64,000 nt of DNA, from assembly GCF_037975245.1 (NCBI RefSeq), contig NC_092561.1:14417001-14481000 (forward strand), given 5' to 3'. Made by a program: the position numbers and the translations under genes. Below, in pieces: positions 62,011 through 64,000 of this stretch; position 1 is the first letter of the stretch, and each line of letters begins with the position of its first letter. The DNA comes from Apostichopus japonicus (lineage: Eukaryota; Echinodermata; Holothuroidea; Aspidochirotida; Stichopodidae). The notes below the pieces were generated by a model. The model was not told the DNA's origin and did no database searches. It was given only the letters and a program-made list of their open reading frames with translations.

Positions 62011-63449
62011 GACGCCTTGCAACAATTCTGCCTACAGTAGATGACGTGATTGGCGGAACTCGGAGCATGTAGCTGTCAAAAAGACATATAACTCGGAAGA
62101 GTATTTGCTTAATTAGCCTATATATGTATTGAATATTGGAACGATTTTCTCAGAACAGTTTCATTTTTTGTTTTGGTTGATAAAACAAAGAAAATCTTAA
62201 CAAACAGGGTTTACAGACATTTTAATATGTAAGTGTGGTCCTGTCACATGACCAAGCTGATGCATTAACGTTAGAGTAAGATAGGCTACAGTGTAAAGAA
62301 CACATGCCTTGCAACCACTTACAGCTGTTACAGGTATACTGTTTATGTATGTGTGTGGCTACTTATGAAGAGATGGTTCTTCTACTCAATTATAAATTAA
62401 CATATAACATGTATGTATCAAGGATGACATAAAACTAACGTGTACTTTCTGAATTATTGAGTGACGTCAATACATAGCATACGCCTTACACACTCATACA
62501 CACGCGCGAGCGCATGCACATACGCATTTATTAACCATCGCATACATTCCGTTATACCTACACTGAGTGAAATTGTTATTATTTACTGTTTGGGGCTGTA
62601 AATCATAAGCAACTCTATCAGACATTTTAATAATAGAGGTTGTGTTTCTTCATTCCTTAAAATGACCATCAATTCAAACTTTCCCATTCATGGTAACTGA
62701 AGCAATTCCATGTATTTATTAATAATTATTCCAGGAATTTACACAAAGAGGAGTCCCAGGGGTCGTTCAAGACACTTCCCATTGGAGTGGGTGTCTGGGT
62801 GTTCTCCCCCCCCCCCCTAAAAAAAGTTAAGCGTCACTTGGTGCTTTCTGATGCGTATTTAATTTGGACTATAAATTAGGTCTCTAAGTCGGTCTATTGA
62901 GTTGTGGTAGTAACTACTTTTCAATAATTGTGCGACGTTTAAGAGGAAGGGATCGAGAGATACGGACCTGTGAATCAATACAATTAACATTGGTACAAAA
63001 GTACCACAAACCTGTGTGAACGTGAAATTGAAAGCTATACATAAATCCTTTATAAGTGACTAGTCTGAAAAGCCAATCCTTACTGTTCATGGCATTAACC
63101 TTTTCTATAAAGGTCGGTGACGGAATCAGGATTTCTCGCATGAAGGGGCGCGGTCGATACTAAAATACTACCTGAATAGCGGTGCATTAGAGAACAAACG
63201 TTTTAAAGAATAAAACAAAATTGAAACAGTTTTTTTTATAATTTTTTATAAAGATTTCCCTAGCAAGAGGCGTGCGAAATTGTTCCTACTTCGTAATACC
63301 GTTCCGTATCTTGAGAAAAATAGTATTTGCAGTTAATTCTTAGAACCCAAAAATGTTCGGAGTTTGACTGCGTCCTCTCCATGCCTTTAAGTGTGTCATG
63401 ATTTGGCCATTTCTTAGCTAGTACATGCCCATGTACTTTTACATACATA

Positions 63450-63781
63450 TTAGACACTTATATAGCGCTGCTACATCGAGATCGTAGCGCTTTACAATCT
63501 TAGCCTTGGTCATTGGTAACTTGGCACACCTACACACCAAAGTGCGCGCAATTCAATCAATCTCTCCTGGGGCACCACAGTGCACCACAACCACGTGTCC
63601 CCGGGGACTTCCCATAGGGAGCAGCCACAAACCGGAGCACGCAACTATATTTACAAGTTACCTCGCAAGTCCCCATTTATACACCTGGGTGAAGTGCCTT
63701 GCCCAAGGACACAACGCAATGATCTGACCAGGGCTCGAACCTGTAATCCTTAGATCACCAGTCCACTGCCACCAGTCCACT
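63450..63781 (-). mobile_element. SINE-like repeat with tRNA-type B box
   Basis: The minus strand reads TGGACTGGTGATCTAAGG, then a B box GGTTCGAGCCC, then TGTCCTTGGGCAAGGCACTT. That last phrase resembles the conserved core of MIR/Deu-type SINEs. It ends in GTAAAGCGCTACG near 63490. No target duplication was established. It does not encode protein. Confidence 0.65.
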
Positions 63782-64000
63782 TTTGATGATGTACATGTCA
63801 CATGCTGGTCTGTTTATGAGGTTTGGTCACGACAGTTCAATGTGCAAGTGAAGAGTTCTCCCGAGGTTTGATGAAATCATTAGTTTCAGTACTGAGACAA
63901 CAGTAATGTTGGCCTTCATATTATGCATGTGGTCTGCGAGGTTCTTTCAACTACCGTGTACTTGTTTACTACTGTGGACTTGTTTACCAAATATACTTTA

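Overview
The window is AT-rich, intron-rich animal DNA. Genes are split into short exons with GT-AG introns, and non-LTR retrotransposon relics, hAT-type MITEs with 8-bp target duplications, a tRNA-related SINE and microsatellites fill the rest. The mix suggests a marine invertebrate, perhaps an echinoderm, but the sequence does not prove the species. No bacterial-style genes are present, and most long ORFs come from simple repeats or transposon relics.

One gene dominates the window. On the minus strand, from about 50,181 down to 3,420, I could assemble an anoctamin/TMEM16 family membrane protein from 25 constant exons. All splice phases agree from a candidate ATG to a stop. The N-terminal cytosolic domain lies at 49.2-41.8 kb, the transmembrane part at 24.8-4.1 kb and the C-terminus at 3.4 kb. 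With one 18-codon variable exon the protein is 820 residues, a normal length for the family.

The most striking part is 27.0-41.5 kb. Here the single exon that normally follows the SRI motif and precedes the YPLHDG motif appears as 28 tandem diverged copies. About 20 copies keep both splice sites and an open frame. Each of these is phase 0-0, and their lengths (36, 45, 51, 54 or 57 nt) are all multiples of three. The copies fall into classes (called A-E here), and runs of classes recur in the same order, which indicates duplication of multi-exon cassettes. Eight copies carry visible lesions, and some lesions are shared between cassettes. Because other anoctamins have a single such segment, mutually exclusive use of one copy per mRNA is the simplest reading. 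This would be a Dscam-like arrangement in an anoctamin. Cumulative inclusion, adding up to about 332 residues, is the alternative. RNA data would decide.

The 14 kb upstream of the gene (50.2-64 kb) and the 3.4 kb downstream hold no gene I can recognise. They carry hAT MITEs (1.2, 8.2, 52.7, 55.7 with a nested copy at 56.0, 58.9 and 61.6 kb), a LINE 3' end next to a (GAAA)n array at 52 kb, a tRNA-like sequence at 56.8 kb and a SINE at 63.5 kb. The large introns hold further LINE and Ty3/Gypsy relics, a 400-bp foldback element at 44.5 kb and a long inverted repeat next to the exon c4 splice donor.
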